A stretch of 22,820 nt of DNA from CAZHDI01 sp964531285 (GTDB lineage: Bacteria; Pseudomonadota; Alphaproteobacteria; JAJFIK01), in contig CAZHDI010000049.1 of assembly GCA_964531285.1 (NCBI GenBank), positions 1 to 22,820 of the forward strand. The letters run 5' to 3'. Below are positions 1-7,825 of this stretch, one piece after another. Numbering within the stretch: position 1 is the first letter of the stretch; each line of letters opens with the position of its first letter. The position numbers and the translations under genes were made by a program. The notes beneath the pieces were generated by a model that was given only the letters and a program-made list of their open reading frames with translations, was not told where the DNA came from and did not search any database.

Positions 1-213
1 CTTGCGGCGGCAGCCGGTTTCGGCGCCCGGCACGGAGATAACGGCCGGCCAGCCCTGCTGGTGTCCGTCGGACGACATATTCAAGGGTGAAAGCCATCCC
101 GTCCCCGCAGGCTCTAGTGTGCCCGGCATTAAGGCACATTTGGGACTCGATCGGGAACATGGCAAGGCAGTCAGATCCGGACCGTCGCACCGGATCCGCC
201 GCCGGTCGCAACG
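1..213. other. Left edge, no supported gene
   Basis: No gene can be supported here. On the minus strand an ATG at position 78 opens a frame of 26 codons that runs off the left edge (begins MSSDGHQQGW). It has no clear Shine-Dalgarno sequence and I do not recognise it. In many proteobacteria a DegP/DegQ-type protease follows hflK-hflC-DUF2065, so a minus-strand gene continuing to the left is plausible, but this fragment has no signal peptide or protease feature to confirm it. Confidence 0.25.
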
Positions 214-399
214 CTAGCCGCGTACGGTCCAGACCACCACCAGCCCCGCGATCGCGACGCCGAGGCCGATCAGGCGCACGCGGTCGGCCGGCTCCGCAAG
301 AAGCCGGGCCGCCAGTTTACGCAAACTGTCCGGAAACAGAGCGTAGGCGAGACCCTCGATGACCAGCACCAGACCGATGGCGGTAAGGATCTCGCCCAT
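214..399 (-). CDS. DUF2065 family small membrane protein
   Basis: A 61-residue, two-helix inner membrane protein with hydrophobic stretches at about residues 3-20 and 41-59, separated by a basic loop (RKLAARLLAEPADRVR). The length, helix-loop-helix layout and position directly after hflC match the DUF2065 (YjeT-like) family, whose biochemical function is unknown. The start is ATG at 399; a GTG one codon upstream (402) is also possible. Only about 10 bases separate it from the hflC stop, so it is almost certainly the last or a middle gene of the hflKC transcript. Its conserved linkage to hflKC suggests a role near the FtsH-HflKC complex, but that is inference. Confidence 0.8.
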   Translation of the reverse strand: MGEILTAIGLVLVIEGLAYALFPDSLRKLAARLLAEPADRVRLIGLGVAIAGLVVVWTVRG

Positions 400-411
400 C
401 ACTGGGAGGCC

Positions 412-1272
412 TTACCGGCCGTCGAAGTTCTCGAAATAGCGGAAGAACTCGCTGTCGGGCGACAGAACCATGGTCGTATCGCCCGCCCGCAGCGCCTTTT
501 CATAGGCCTGCATGGACCGGTAGAAGGCGAAGAAGTCCGGATCGCGGCCAAACGCCTCGGCGAAGATCCGGTTCCGGGTCGCATCGCCCTCACCGCGGAT
601 GATCTCCGAATCGCGGCGCGCTTCGGCGAGGATCACCGAGACATCGCGATCGGCCCGCGAGCGGATCCGCTGGGAGATTTCCTGACCCTCGGCGCGGGCC
701 TCGTTGGCCTCCCGCTGACGTTCGGCCTGCATCCGGCGGAACACCGCCTGGGAATTGGCCTCAGGCAGATCCGCCCGGCGGATCCGCACATCGACCACCT
801 CGATGCCGAGCGGTTCGGCATTGGCGTTCACATCGGTCTGGATTTTGACCATCAGGGTCGCGCGCTCGCCCGACAGCAAGGTCGGGAATTCCTCCTCGGC
901 CAGCACCTTCCGCACGCTGGAGGTCAGGAAGGTCGACAGACGCGCCCGCGCGGCGTTCTCGTTGTTGACCTTCTGGAAGTAGAGCAGCGGATCGACGATG
1001 CGGAACCGGGCGAAGGCATCCACGATCAGACGTTTCTGGTCCGACGACAGAACCTCCTCGGGCTGGGTGTCCAGATCGAGGATCCGGTTGTCGATCAGCA
1101 CAGCGTTCTGGATCGCCGGCAGCTTGAAGTTAAGGCCCGGCTCGCGGACGACCCGGATCGGTTCCCCGAACTGCAGGATCAGCGCCTGACGGGTCTGATG
1201 AACCATGTACATGGAGTCAACGGCGGCGAAGGCGGCAATTGCCACGATACCGATCAGAATGGCGCGGATCAT
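412..1272 (-). CDS. hflC: FtsH protease modulator HflC
   Basis: HflC (286 residues) partners HflK to form a cage of SPFH/prohibitin-type subunits around the membrane protease FtsH and modulate degradation of membrane substrates. The sequence shows one N-terminal signal-anchor helix (about residues 3-20), then the SPFH/band-7 domain beginning near the QALILQFGEPIRVV segment. A long charged helical region rich in Ala, Arg and Glu follows (about 185-230), and then the terminal segment with YRSMQAYEKAL and FFRYFENF, typical of HflC. Its ATG overlaps the hflK stop by 4 bases (ATGA), showing translational coupling. Length is close to the family norm. No truncation or odd residues are seen. Confidence 0.96.
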   Translation of the reverse strand: MIRAILIGIVAIAAFAAVDSMYMVHQTRQALILQFGEPIRVVREPGLNFKLPAIQNAVLIDNRILDLDTQPEEVLSSDQKRLIVDAFARFRIVDPLLYFQKVNNENAARARLSTFLTSSVRKVLAEEEFPTLLSGERATLMVKIQTDVNANAEPLGIEVVDVRIRRADLPEANSQAVFRRMQAERQREANEARAEGQEISQRIRSRADRDVSVILAEARRDSEIIRGEGDATRNRIFAEAFGRDPDFFAFYRSMQAYEKALRAGDTTMVLSPDSEFFRYFENFDGR

Positions 1273-2414
1273 TGCTGGCCTCCGGTCTGGGTCTCGCCGG
1301 ACGACCGGCGGCGCTCGATTTCAGGGAGCGGCAGATAGGGCACGACACCCGACCCGCTCTGCTGATCGTCGATGACAATCTTGTCCATGTCCGTCAGCAC
1401 GCGTTCCATGGTTTCCAGGAACAGGCGCCGGCGGGTGACGGCGGGGGCATCGCGATATTCCGTGTAGATCGAGATAAAGCGCTGGGCCGCACCTTCGGCT
1501 TCCGCCACGGTCTGTTCGCGATAGGCTTCGGACTGCTGCTTAATCCGTTCGGCCTCACCGCGCGCTTCCGGGATGACCTTGTTCCGGTACGCCTCGGCTT
1601 CGTTGCGCAGACGCTCCTGGTCCTGACGCGCGGCCTGCACATCGCGGAACGCTTCGATCACGGCGCCCGGCGGGTCGACCTGCTGAAGCTGAACCTCAGT
1701 GACCGTGATACCGGCACCGTAAGTGTCGAGCGTGGATTGCATCAGCTCGCGCACCTCGACCTGCACCTGGGCCCGCGACTGGGTCAAAATGCCCTGGAGA
1801 TCGGTCCGGCCCACCACCTCGCGCATGGCACTCTCGGCGATCGCCTTCACCGTCGATTCCTGATTCTGGACGTTGAACAGGTAATCGGCCGCGTTGTTGA
1901 TGACCCACAGCACCGTGAAATCGATATCGACGATGTTTTCATCGCCGGTGAGCATCAGGCTTTCCTCGCGCACGTCGCGCCGGCGGCCCGCGCCCAATTC
2001 CACGAAGCCCAGATCGACACTGCGCTGCTGGGTGACCTTCGGGGTCTGCACGGCCTCGATCGGGAACGGCAGGTGATATTTCAGGCCCGGCGATTCAAGC
2101 CGGTCGAAGGCGCCGAACCGGGTGACCACCCCCTGCTCATCGACGCCGACCCGGTAAAAGCCAGTCAGCATCCAAACGGCGCCCGCTGCCAGAATCAGCA
2201 ACAGCACGATGGCCGGGCTGACCCCGCCGCCGCGCCCGCCCGGCACGACCGTGCGCATGCGCCGCAGCACGTCTTCCAGATCCGGCGGGGGCGTTCCGCC
2301 GCCCATGCCGCCACCGCCGCCGGACCCGCCGCCCGAGGGCGGCTGCCCCCACGGGCCGCGACCGCCGCCGTTATTGCTTTGCCAATGGCTGCTGCCTTGA
2401 GAATTCCAGGGCAT
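1269..2414 (-). CDS. hflK: FtsH protease modulator HflK
   Basis: HflK (381 residues) is the larger partner of HflC in the periplasm-facing HflKC cage that encloses FtsH. The first 45 residues are a cytoplasmic Gly-rich, low-complexity segment starting MPWNSQG, typical of HflK. A single transmembrane helix lies at about 66-84, followed by the SPFH domain from about 88 (YRVGVDEQGVVTRFG). A long helical stretch follows, with EAEAYRNKVIPEARGEAER, and the C-terminal tail is disordered and polar. The start ATG has AAAGGAA about 10 bases upstream. It is the first gene of hflK-hflC-DUF2065 and is divergent from mrp across a gap of about 350 bases. Confidence 0.96.
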   Translation of the reverse strand: MPWNSQGSSHWQSNNGGGRGPWGQPPSGGGSGGGGGMGGGTPPPDLEDVLRRMRTVVPGGRGGGVSPAIVLLLILAAGAVWMLTGFYRVGVDEQGVVTRFGAFDRLESPGLKYHLPFPIEAVQTPKVTQQRSVDLGFVELGAGRRRDVREESLMLTGDENIVDIDFTVLWVINNAADYLFNVQNQESTVKAIAESAMREVVGRTDLQGILTQSRAQVQVEVRELMQSTLDTYGAGITVTEVQLQQVDPPGAVIEAFRDVQAARQDQERLRNEAEAYRNKVIPEARGEAERIKQQSEAYREQTVAEAEGAAQRFISIYTEYRDAPAVTRRRLFLETMERVLTDMDKIVIDDQQSGSGVVPYLPLPEIERRRSSGETQTGGQQ

Positions 2415-2466
2415 GCTTGATGCGTTCCTTTATTGACCTTGCGCCCGCTCCACACCGGTCCCCATG

Positions 2467-2483
2467 CAATCGGATCCCGATTG
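2467..2483. promoter_or_regulatory. 7-3-7 dyad upstream of hflK
   Basis: CAATCGG (2467-2473) and CCGATTG (2477-2483) form a perfect inverted repeat with a 3-base centre. It lies 53-69 bases upstream of the hflK ATG, an operator-like size and location. No factor can be named from sequence alone. A chance palindrome around the central GGATCC is the alternative. Confidence 0.3.
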
Positions 2484-2639
2484 ATGGAAACGCGGCCGGA
2501 CCCGCCGCCGTCCCGGCGCGAACCCGATGGCCCGCGCCCCAAAATCAGTCATAGCGCATGGTGCCCCGCAGCGCCCACGGACCGCAACCTTTTCCGGTCC
2601 CGGCCCGGCGCGCCGTGGATGTCCACCCGGCGCACCATC

Positions 2640-2687
2640 TCACGCTCTGGTAACATAGGAAATCCGGCGCCATATCCCAGAGCGTGA
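2640..2687. repeat. 11-bp perfect inverted repeat between hflK and mrp
   Basis: TCACGCTCTGG (2640-2650) is repeated inverted as CCAGAGCGTGA (2677-2687) with a 26-base spacer. It ends 79 bases before the mrp ATG. As RNA it would form an 11-bp stem with a large loop and no T-run, so it does not look like an intrinsic terminator, and the divergent genes would not need one here. It could be a two-site operator, a leader structure for mrp or a relic of a small mobile repeat. Confidence 0.5.
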
Positions 2688-2766
2688 TACGGCTGACCGT
2701 CATCGCGATGGATATACCCCTCCGGCGCCGCGCTAGTTTGCGCCCCGCCGGCCCCATGAGGCAGAT

Positions 2767-3897
2767 ATGAAGGCACCCGGCCTGAGCAACGCGGACCGTG
2801 ACAAGGTTTTGAGCATCCTGAAGACCGTTGCCGATCCGGCGGGCGGCGACATTGTCGCGGCGGGACGGGTTCAGGGACTGGCTTCGGATGACAAGGGCCT
2901 TAGGGTCACGGTCGAAGTTCCGGGCGATATCGCTCCCGAGGCCGCCGGCGCGCTCCACGACGCCATCGAAACCGCGCTGGAGCGCGCGAAACTCGGCCCG
3001 GCCCGGGTGCTGGTCACGGCGCAACGGGCGATGGGCGCCAGCCCCGGACCGGGGCGCAAGGCGCCGCAGGACAGTCCGCAAACTCCGCAGCGCGGCGGGC
3101 CGATCCAATTGCCGGGCATCAGATCGATCATCGCGGTTGCCAGCGGCAAAGGCGGGGTCGGCAAATCCACCGTTGCGGTCAATCTGGCGCTGGGCCTGGC
3201 GCATCACGGCCTCAAAGCCGGGGTCCTCGATGCGGACATTTACGGCCCGTCGATCCCCCGCCTTCTGGGGCTCACCGAAAAGCCCGCCACCCGGGAGGGC
3301 AAGCTCGATCCGCTCAACGCCCATGGGCTGAAAGCCATGTCGATCGGCCTCCTGGTCGATACCGACACGCCGATGATCTGGCGCGGCCCGATGGTCACCA
3401 GCGCGCTGAGCCAGATGCTCACGGATGTGAACTGGGGCGACCTCGATGTGCTTGTGGTCGATATGCCGCCGGGCACGGGCGATGCGCAGTTGACGCTGGC
3501 GCAGCGGGTGCCGCTTGCCGGCGCGGTGATCGTCTCGACGCCTCAGGAAATCGCGCTCATCGATGCGCGCAAGGCGCTTGCCATGTTCCGCAAGACCGAG
3601 GTCCCGGTGCTCGGCATGATCGAGAACATGGCCTGGTTCGAGGATCCCAACTCGGGCGCCCGGACCTTTATCTTCGGTGAAGCCGGCGCCCGGCGCACCG
3701 CGGAGGCCCTGGGCTGCCCCTTTCTGGGCGAGATTCCGCTGCATCCGGCCATCGGTGTCGAGGCCGAGGACGGCCAACCCATCGTCGCCACGGATCCCGG
3801 CGGGCCTCAGGCGGCGCCCTTCCTCGCCATTGCCGGCGCGGTCGCCGCCGCCTTGACGGCCCCCTCCCGTCCGGCCCCGCGCATCGTGATCGAGTGA
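2767..3897 (+). CDS. mrp: Mrp/ApbC family Fe-S cluster carrier ATPase
   Basis: This 376-residue cytoplasmic P-loop ATPase of the Mrp/ApbC/Nbp35 family binds and transfers iron-sulfur clusters to apoproteins. Residues 1 to about 85 form the small MIP18/DUF59-like domain found in bacterial Mrp. A Pro/Gly-rich linker (about 90-115) leads to the ATPase domain with the deviant Walker A SGKGGVGKST (126-135), DADIYGPSIP (155-164) and the VDMPPGTGD motif (231-239). The CxxC expected after IENM is absent: the segment reads IENMAWFEDPNSGAR (285-299). The same loss occurs in some alphaproteobacterial homologues as I recall them. ATG 2767 has GAGG 5 bases upstream. The SDR gene follows within about 60 bases on the same strand. 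Confidence 0.93.
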   Translation: MKAPGLSNADRDKVLSILKTVADPAGGDIVAAGRVQGLASDDKGLRVTVEVPGDIAPEAAGALHDAIETALERAKLGPARVLVTAQRAMGASPGPGRKAPQDSPQTPQRGGPIQLPGIRSIIAVASGKGGVGKSTVAVNLALGLAHHGLKAGVLDADIYGPSIPRLLGLTEKPATREGKLDPLNAHGLKAMSIGLLVDTDTPMIWRGPMVTSALSQMLTDVNWGDLDVLVVDMPPGTGDAQLTLAQRVPLAGAVIVSTPQEIALIDARKALAMFRKTEVPVLGMIENMAWFEDPNSGARTFIFGEAGARRTAEALGCPFLGEIPLHPAIGVEAEDGQPIVATDPGGPQAAPFLAIAGAVAAALTAPSRPAPRIVIE

Positions 3898-3960
3898 CGC
3901 GGGCCGCCGGACCAGGGCATAGTGGCGCAAACACACACAATGCCCTGGGAGGACACCGCC

Positions 3961-4926
3961 TTGCTTTCCGATAAACAGACACCCGTCGCTTCGCCGTTCG
4001 GCCATGGCTCGACCGCGCGCGAGGTCATCGCCGGACATGATTTCAGCGGCAAGACCGTGATCATCACCGGCGCCAGTGCCGGGCTCGGCGTCGAGACCGC
4101 CCGGGCCTTCGCCGAAGCCGGCGCCCGGGTCATTCTGCCGGTGCGCTCACCGGACAAGGCGCGCGCCGCAACGGCGGATATGACGGGAACGGTCGAACTG
4201 GCCGATCTCGATCTTGGCGACCCGGGCAGCATCCGGCGCTTTGCCGACAGCCTTGTCTCGGCCGGCCGGCCCATCGACCGGCTGATCAACAATGCCGGCA
4301 TCATGGCGACCCCGGAACGGCGCACACCGGAAGGCTATGAAAGCCAGTTCGCCACCAATCATCTGGGCCATTTCCTGTTGACCGCCCTGCTGCTACCGGT
4401 CCTGCTCAAGGCCGATGCACCCCGGGTCGTGGCACTGAGTTCCATCGGCCACCGCCGCTCCCCGGTCCGGTTCGAGGATTTGCATTTTCGCAAAGAGCCT
4501 TATGAGAAATGGACCGCCTACGGACAGTCCAAGACCGCCAATGCCCTGTTCGCGCTCGGTCTCGACCGGCGCTTTGCTCATCGCGGCCTTCATGCCTATT
4601 CGGTCCATCCCGGCGGCATCATGACGGATCTGCAACGCGATCTTCAGCGCGAGGAAATGATCGCCATGGGCTGGATGGATGAGGCCGGCACGATCCGCGA
4701 GGGGTTCAAGACGCCGGAACAAGGCGCCTCGACGACCGTGTGGGCGGCTACCTCGCCGCTGCTCGATGACCGGGGCGGCGTTTATTGCGAGGATTGCAAT
4801 ATCGCCGCCTATGTCAAGGACCGGCGGGCGTTTGTCGGCGTCCATCCGTATGCAACGGACCCGGACCTTGCCGACCGGCTGTGGTATGTCAGCGAGCGCC
4901 TGCTCGACGTGAGCGTGCCGCTCTGA
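3961..4926 (+). CDS. Short-chain dehydrogenase/reductase (SDR)
   Basis: A classical-type NAD(P)-dependent oxidoreductase resembling the retinol-dehydrogenase/WW-domain-oxidoreductase-like branch of SDRs; the substrate is unknown. It shows the Rossmann cofactor motif TGASAGLG, the NNAG motif, the catalytic Ser in VVALSSIGH and the active-site pair in YGQSKTAN (YxxxK). HPGGIMTDL follows the active site. Start choice: TTG 3961 has GGGAGGA at 3947-3953 with 7-base spacing, giving 321 residues. In-frame GTG 3922 and ATG 3940 would add 13 or 7 residues but lack a Shine-Dalgarno sequence. It lies just downstream of mrp and is followed by a strong terminator, so the two may share a transcript. No functional link to Fe-S metabolism is evident. 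Confidence 0.88.
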   Translation: MLSDKQTPVASPFGHGSTAREVIAGHDFSGKTVIITGASAGLGVETARAFAEAGARVILPVRSPDKARAATADMTGTVELADLDLGDPGSIRRFADSLVSAGRPIDRLINNAGIMATPERRTPEGYESQFATNHLGHFLLTALLLPVLLKADAPRVVALSSIGHRRSPVRFEDLHFRKEPYEKWTAYGQSKTANALFALGLDRRFAHRGLHAYSVHPGGIMTDLQRDLQREEMIAMGWMDEAGTIREGFKTPEQGASTTVWAATSPLLDDRGGVYCEDCNIAAYVKDRRAFVGVHPYATDPDLADRLWYVSERLLDVSVPL

Positions 4927-4953
4927 CGTGAGGTGGCCCGCAACCCGGAACGC

Positions 4954-4986
4954 AAAACGGCGCGATCTTCAGACCGCGCCGTTTTT
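4954..4986. terminator. Bidirectional intrinsic terminator
   Basis: An 11-bp perfect stem, AAAACGGCGCG (4954-4964) with CGCGCCGTTTT (4975-4985), has a 10-base loop and is followed by a T-run on the plus strand. The A-run on the left arm gives a T-run for minus-strand transcription. It sits between the convergent SDR gene (ends 4926) and DUF4389 gene (ends 5007), where a shared terminator is expected. Confidence 0.9.
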
Positions 4987-5006
4987 CCTGCACCGCGGCG
5001 ATCGGA

Positions 5007-5525
5007 TCACGCCGGGGTATCGTCTTTCGGAAACTCACCGAGCGGGAACGGCTTGTCCTCGGTGTGGAAGCTGACGAAATTCAACAGGTGCTTGAGGTAC
5101 AGGACCAGACGCCGGCTGAAGCTCAGCAGATCCTGGTTCAATTCCCTGTTCAGCACACCGACGATGAATTGCAGACCGGCCAGGAACAGCGTGAGCCAGA
5201 TCACGACCCAGGCCAGGAAGCCATAGCCGATCATGAACAAAAGGCGCACCCAGATCCCTTCCAGCGGTTCCTTGTCGTCCGGCTGATCCGCGCCGCCGCC
5301 CGATCCGAAGCCGCCACCCGCACCGCCGCCGCCGGACGACCCGCCGCCGGTTTGCGTGCGCGGCGGTTCATCGACGATTTCACCGTGCAGGACCTCATCG
5401 GCACCGCCGCCTGAGCCGCCCGCCGGTCCGCTGGCCTGGGCTGCGCCCGGCTTCGGGGCCTCCGGCGCGGCCGGATCCGGGGCCGGCGTGTCGATGGGAT
5501 CGCCAGGATTACGCGTGTCGGTCAT
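5007..5525 (-). CDS. DUF4389 domain membrane protein
   Basis: A 172-residue protein. Residues 1 to about 85 are low-complexity, Pro/Ala/Gly-rich and probably disordered. About 86-170 is a DUF4389 domain: a hydrophobic helix (WVRLLFMIGYGFLAWVVIWL and onward) and then a basic amphipathic part (LNRELNQDLLSFSRRLVLYLKHLLNFVSFHTEDKPFP is the region, about 123-160) with the PFPLGEFP ending typical of the family. Function is unknown; it is expected at the inner membrane. ATG 5525 is preceded by GGGAGA. It is likely monocistronic, ending at the bidirectional terminator. The long Gly-rich N-terminus is lineage-variable and I would not assign meaning to it. Confidence 0.8.
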   Translation of the reverse strand: MTDTRNPGDPIDTPAPDPAAPEAPKPGAAQASGPAGGSGGGADEVLHGEIVDEPPRTQTGGGSSGGGGAGGGFGSGGGADQPDDKEPLEGIWVRLLFMIGYGFLAWVVIWLTLFLAGLQFIVGVLNRELNQDLLSFSRRLVLYLKHLLNFVSFHTEDKPFPLGEFPKDDTPA

Positions 5526-5639
5526 GGTGAAATCTCCCGCTGAGGTTTTCCCAGATGTGGGCAGGCCGCGGCGTCAATCAAGATCAATCCCGGGCCGCCG
5601 GTTTGATAGCCGCGCCTGTGCGCCGCGCACCGGCCCGGC

Positions 5640-6401
5640 TCAATGCACGGTCGGTCCGGTGCCCCGGTCGAACAGCGGCATCAGCAAAAGCCCGGCGAAA
5701 AACCCGCCCAGATGGGCCTCCCAGGCGATCATCTGGGTCTCGCCGCTCAGTCCTAGGCCGGTGAGGCCAAAGACCAGATTAATGCCGATCCACACCGCCA
5801 CGAAGCCGAACACACGCCGATCCGTGAGCGGTGACAACGGGACATGATCGTAGCGCCCGTCGAGGCCGAACGCGCCCTGGGTAAACATGGGCGCACTGAA
5901 CACGAACCGGGCCGCCGCGCCCATCAGTCCGGCGATGGCGCCCGAGGCCCCGATCACCGGCACGAGCCCTGACGGATTGCCGACCCAATGGGCCAGCGCC
6001 CCGAATACCGCACACACCAGAAACAGGGCGATAAAGCGCTGGTTCCCAATGCGCCGGGCGACGGGCGTACCGAATGCCAGAAGCCAGACAGAATTGAAGA
6101 TCAGATGAAAAAGATCCGCATGCAGAAAGGCATGACTGACGACAGTCAGCCAGCGCCCCGCCGACCCGAGGATAAACGGCACATCGAAGATGGCCTCGGC
6201 GGGCGCCGCGAAGCGGACCGGGATAAACGCGAAGGAATAAATGAGCTGGACCTGCACCTCATAGGGCAGCAGCACGCGGAGCAGATGCGCGCCCGTAATC
6301 GCCGCCAGCAGCCACAGGACCACCGGCGGGGCATTGAGCACCGGCTGCGAGCCGCGCTGGGCGCCCGCGCCGGTCTGCCAGTCGGGCGGATCCTCACGCA
6401 T
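5640..6401 (-). CDS. Rhomboid family intramembrane serine protease
   Basis: A 253-residue polytopic inner membrane protein predicted to cleave substrates within or near transmembrane segments. The catalytic dyad is visible: Ser153 in GASGAIAG and His230 in AHLGGFFAG. The loop and helix-2 signature HADLFHLIFNSVWLL (94-108) is also present. A hydrophilic insert of about 25 residues (171-197) separates the helices between Ser and His. The start is ATG 6401, which overlaps the end of the upstream isomerase-like gene by 8 bases and implies translational coupling. An in-frame start 16 codons upstream would overlap more and is less likely. The substrate cannot be inferred. Confidence 0.9.
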   Translation of the reverse strand: MREDPPDWQTGAGAQRGSQPVLNAPPVVLWLLAAITGAHLLRVLLPYEVQVQLIYSFAFIPVRFAAPAEAIFDVPFILGSAGRWLTVVSHAFLHADLFHLIFNSVWLLAFGTPVARRIGNQRFIALFLVCAVFGALAHWVGNPSGLVPVIGASGAIAGLMGAAARFVFSAPMFTQGAFGLDGRYDHVPLSPLTDRRVFGFVAVWIGINLVFGLTGLGLSGETQMIAWEAHLGGFFAGLLLMPLFDRGTGPTVH

Positions 6402-7008
6402 GGGCAGCCCCGCCTCCCAGAGCAAGCGCCACCAGCGGCAGGCGGTCATTGCCGAAATACATATCGGTCCGGCCGACGAACATGGTCGGCGAGCCGAACC
6501 CGCCGCGCTCGATCAGTTCATCGGTGTTGGCGGCCAGACGCGCCTTGGTTTCGGGCGCCGCGATCGCATCGAAGAACGCGTCTCGCTCCAGCCCGGCGGC
6601 AGCGGCAATGGCGGCCAATTCATCGGGCTGGGAAATGTCTTTCAGATCGCCCCAATACGCCTCGAAGGCCGCCCGGGCATAGGCCGGCAGGGTTCCGGCA
6701 TCCTGGGCGACGAGCGCGCCGCGCATCACCTCGACCGCGCGCACCGGAAACACCTTGGGCAGGCCGATTTTCAGCCCATAGGCGGCCGCCCAGTCCTGGA
6801 GGTCTTTGGCCGCATAGGCGGCCTTGCGGGGCTCGGGATTGGCGCGGGCCTCATAGACGCCCTTGTTCACCGCATTGAACACCCCGCCGACCAGGATCGG
6901 TTTCCAGATCAGATCCGCCTCGGTCCGGCGGGCCAGATCCTCGACCTGGGAGAAGGCGAGATAGGTCCAAGGGCTTGAACAATCGAAGAAAAACTCAAGC
7001 GTCGCCAC
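6394..7008 (-). CDS. DsbA-fold 2-hydroxychromene-2-carboxylate isomerase-like protein
   Basis: A 204-residue thioredoxin-fold protein of the DsbA/GST-kappa-like superfamily, close to 2-hydroxychromene-2-carboxylate isomerases (NahD type). The N-terminal motif reads FFFDCSSPWTYLA: Ser residues occupy the place of the DsbA CxxC, with Ser11 at the position of the catalytic serine or glutathione-contacting residue. The helical insert spans about 50-155, and GSPTMFV near residue 170 holds the cis-proline loop, followed by the family-typical MYFGNDRL. It is probably cytoplasmic and glutathione-dependent (family knowledge). No aromatic-degradation genes are nearby, so the true substrate is open. GTG 7008 is the start, and the gene is coupled to the downstream rhomboid gene by an 8-base overlap. 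Confidence 0.85.
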   Translation of the reverse strand: MATLEFFFDCSSPWTYLAFSQVEDLARRTEADLIWKPILVGGVFNAVNKGVYEARANPEPRKAAYAAKDLQDWAAAYGLKIGLPKVFPVRAVEVMRGALVAQDAGTLPAYARAAFEAYWGDLKDISQPDELAAIAAAAGLERDAFFDAIAAPETKARLAANTDELIERGGFGSPTMFVGRTDMYFGNDRLPLVALALGGGAAHA

Positions 7009-7204
7009 GGCCGTACCCTTTGTCCCGCCTCATGCGCGGCCCGGCGCCGCTCCTGACGCCCGATCATAGGGGGCCCGCCCGCGCCCGTCGAGCAGCCCGG
7101 ATGAGGGGGCCCTGGCATGGTTCCTGCTTTTCTCAGGACCGTGAGGACAGGGCAGCCCGTCCTGCGACAGGCCGTTAACCAACAACCGGGTCAGCGACAC
7201 ATCC

Positions 7205-7813
7205 ATGCGCAATGCAAAGACCAGGCTGGTGCTGGACTATTGGACGCATCTTCGCGGTGCGCGCCGGCTGCCCGCACGCCGGGATGTCGATCCGCGCGGC
7301 CTGCGCTCCGTGCTGCCCTTCGTGTTTCTGGCCGATGCGCCGTCCGCCGATGCCACCCCGATCCGGCTTGCCGGTACGGGCCTGTGCGAACGCTATGGGC
7401 GGGAGTTGCGCGGCCATAATCTCCAGGCGCTCTGGCGTCCCGGCGACCGGCCCGCGGTGCGCGACGTCATCGCCCATGTGCTGGCCACCCCGGCGCCCGC
7501 CCTCGCCCGCTTCCATGCCGAGACCATTGAGCGGATCGAAGTGGCCGGCGAGTTGCTGCTGCTGCCGCTCAGCGACGAGAGCGGCGCGGTCACCAAACTG
7601 ATGGGCTGCGCCTTCGCCACCGAAAGCACGGCCCGGCTCGGCTCGCGTCCGCTGATCTCCCAGCGGCTCGACGGCGTGGATTACGATATGACGCAGTGGC
7701 GCGGAGACCCTTCCCCCGCCGCGCCCGCTGTCGCTCCGGCAACGGAAATTCGGCGCAAGGGTCACCTCGCCCTGGTCGTGTCCCAAGACCATCCGGACGC
7801 GATGGCGTCCTGA
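7205..7813 (+). CDS. PAS_5-type PAS domain protein
   Basis: A 202-residue soluble protein consisting essentially of one PAS-like domain of the PAS_5 type that is abundant in alphaproteobacteria. Recognisable parts are LDYWTHLRGARRLPARRDVDP at the N-terminus (about 10-30), the RSVLPFVFLAD strand, IRLAGTGLCERYGREL, the LQALWRPGDR segment and ELLLLPLSDESG near 117-128. It has no output domain, HTH or membrane segment, so it may act as a stand-alone sensor or partner. The start ATG has no strong Shine-Dalgarno sequence. The 3' end contains a small GC stem (GGACGC/GCGTCC, 7795-7810) just before the stop. It converges on the GMC oxidoreductase gene with 12 bases between stops. The ligand is unknown. 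Confidence 0.8.
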   Translation: MRNAKTRLVLDYWTHLRGARRLPARRDVDPRGLRSVLPFVFLADAPSADATPIRLAGTGLCERYGRELRGHNLQALWRPGDRPAVRDVIAHVLATPAPALARFHAETIERIEVAGELLLLPLSDESGAVTKLMGCAFATESTARLGSRPLISQRLDGVDYDMTQWRGDPSPAAPAVAPATEIRRKGHLALVVSQDHPDAMAS

Positions 7814-7825
7814 TCGTCCCCACCC

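Larger units (their letters stand above)
2415..2766. other. Divergent intergenic region hflK / mrp
   Basis: These 352 bases separate the divergent hflK and mrp starts. I see no supported gene: open frames here are extensions of antisense shadow frames. The region holds two perfect inverted repeats, listed separately: a 7-3-7 dyad close to hflK and an 11-bp repeat with a 26-base spacer close to mrp. The promoters of both genes should lie here, but I could not pick a convincing -35/-10 pair for either. Confidence 0.7.

Noticed and set aside
1239..2420. A 393-codon plus-strand frame antisense to hflK.
   Set aside because: hflK is certain on the other strand, and this frame is His/Arg/Ala-rich with no known features.
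2438..2465. A heat-shock sigma32-like pair, CTTGCG and CCCCAT, near hflK.
   Set aside because: It points away from hflK and is over 300 bases from mrp, and the -35 matches poorly; probably coincidence.
2545..4038. A 497-codon minus-strand frame over mrp and the hflK-mrp gap.
   Set aside because: It is antisense to the clearly identified mrp and has low-complexity Arg-rich composition with no domain; it is a codon-bias shadow.
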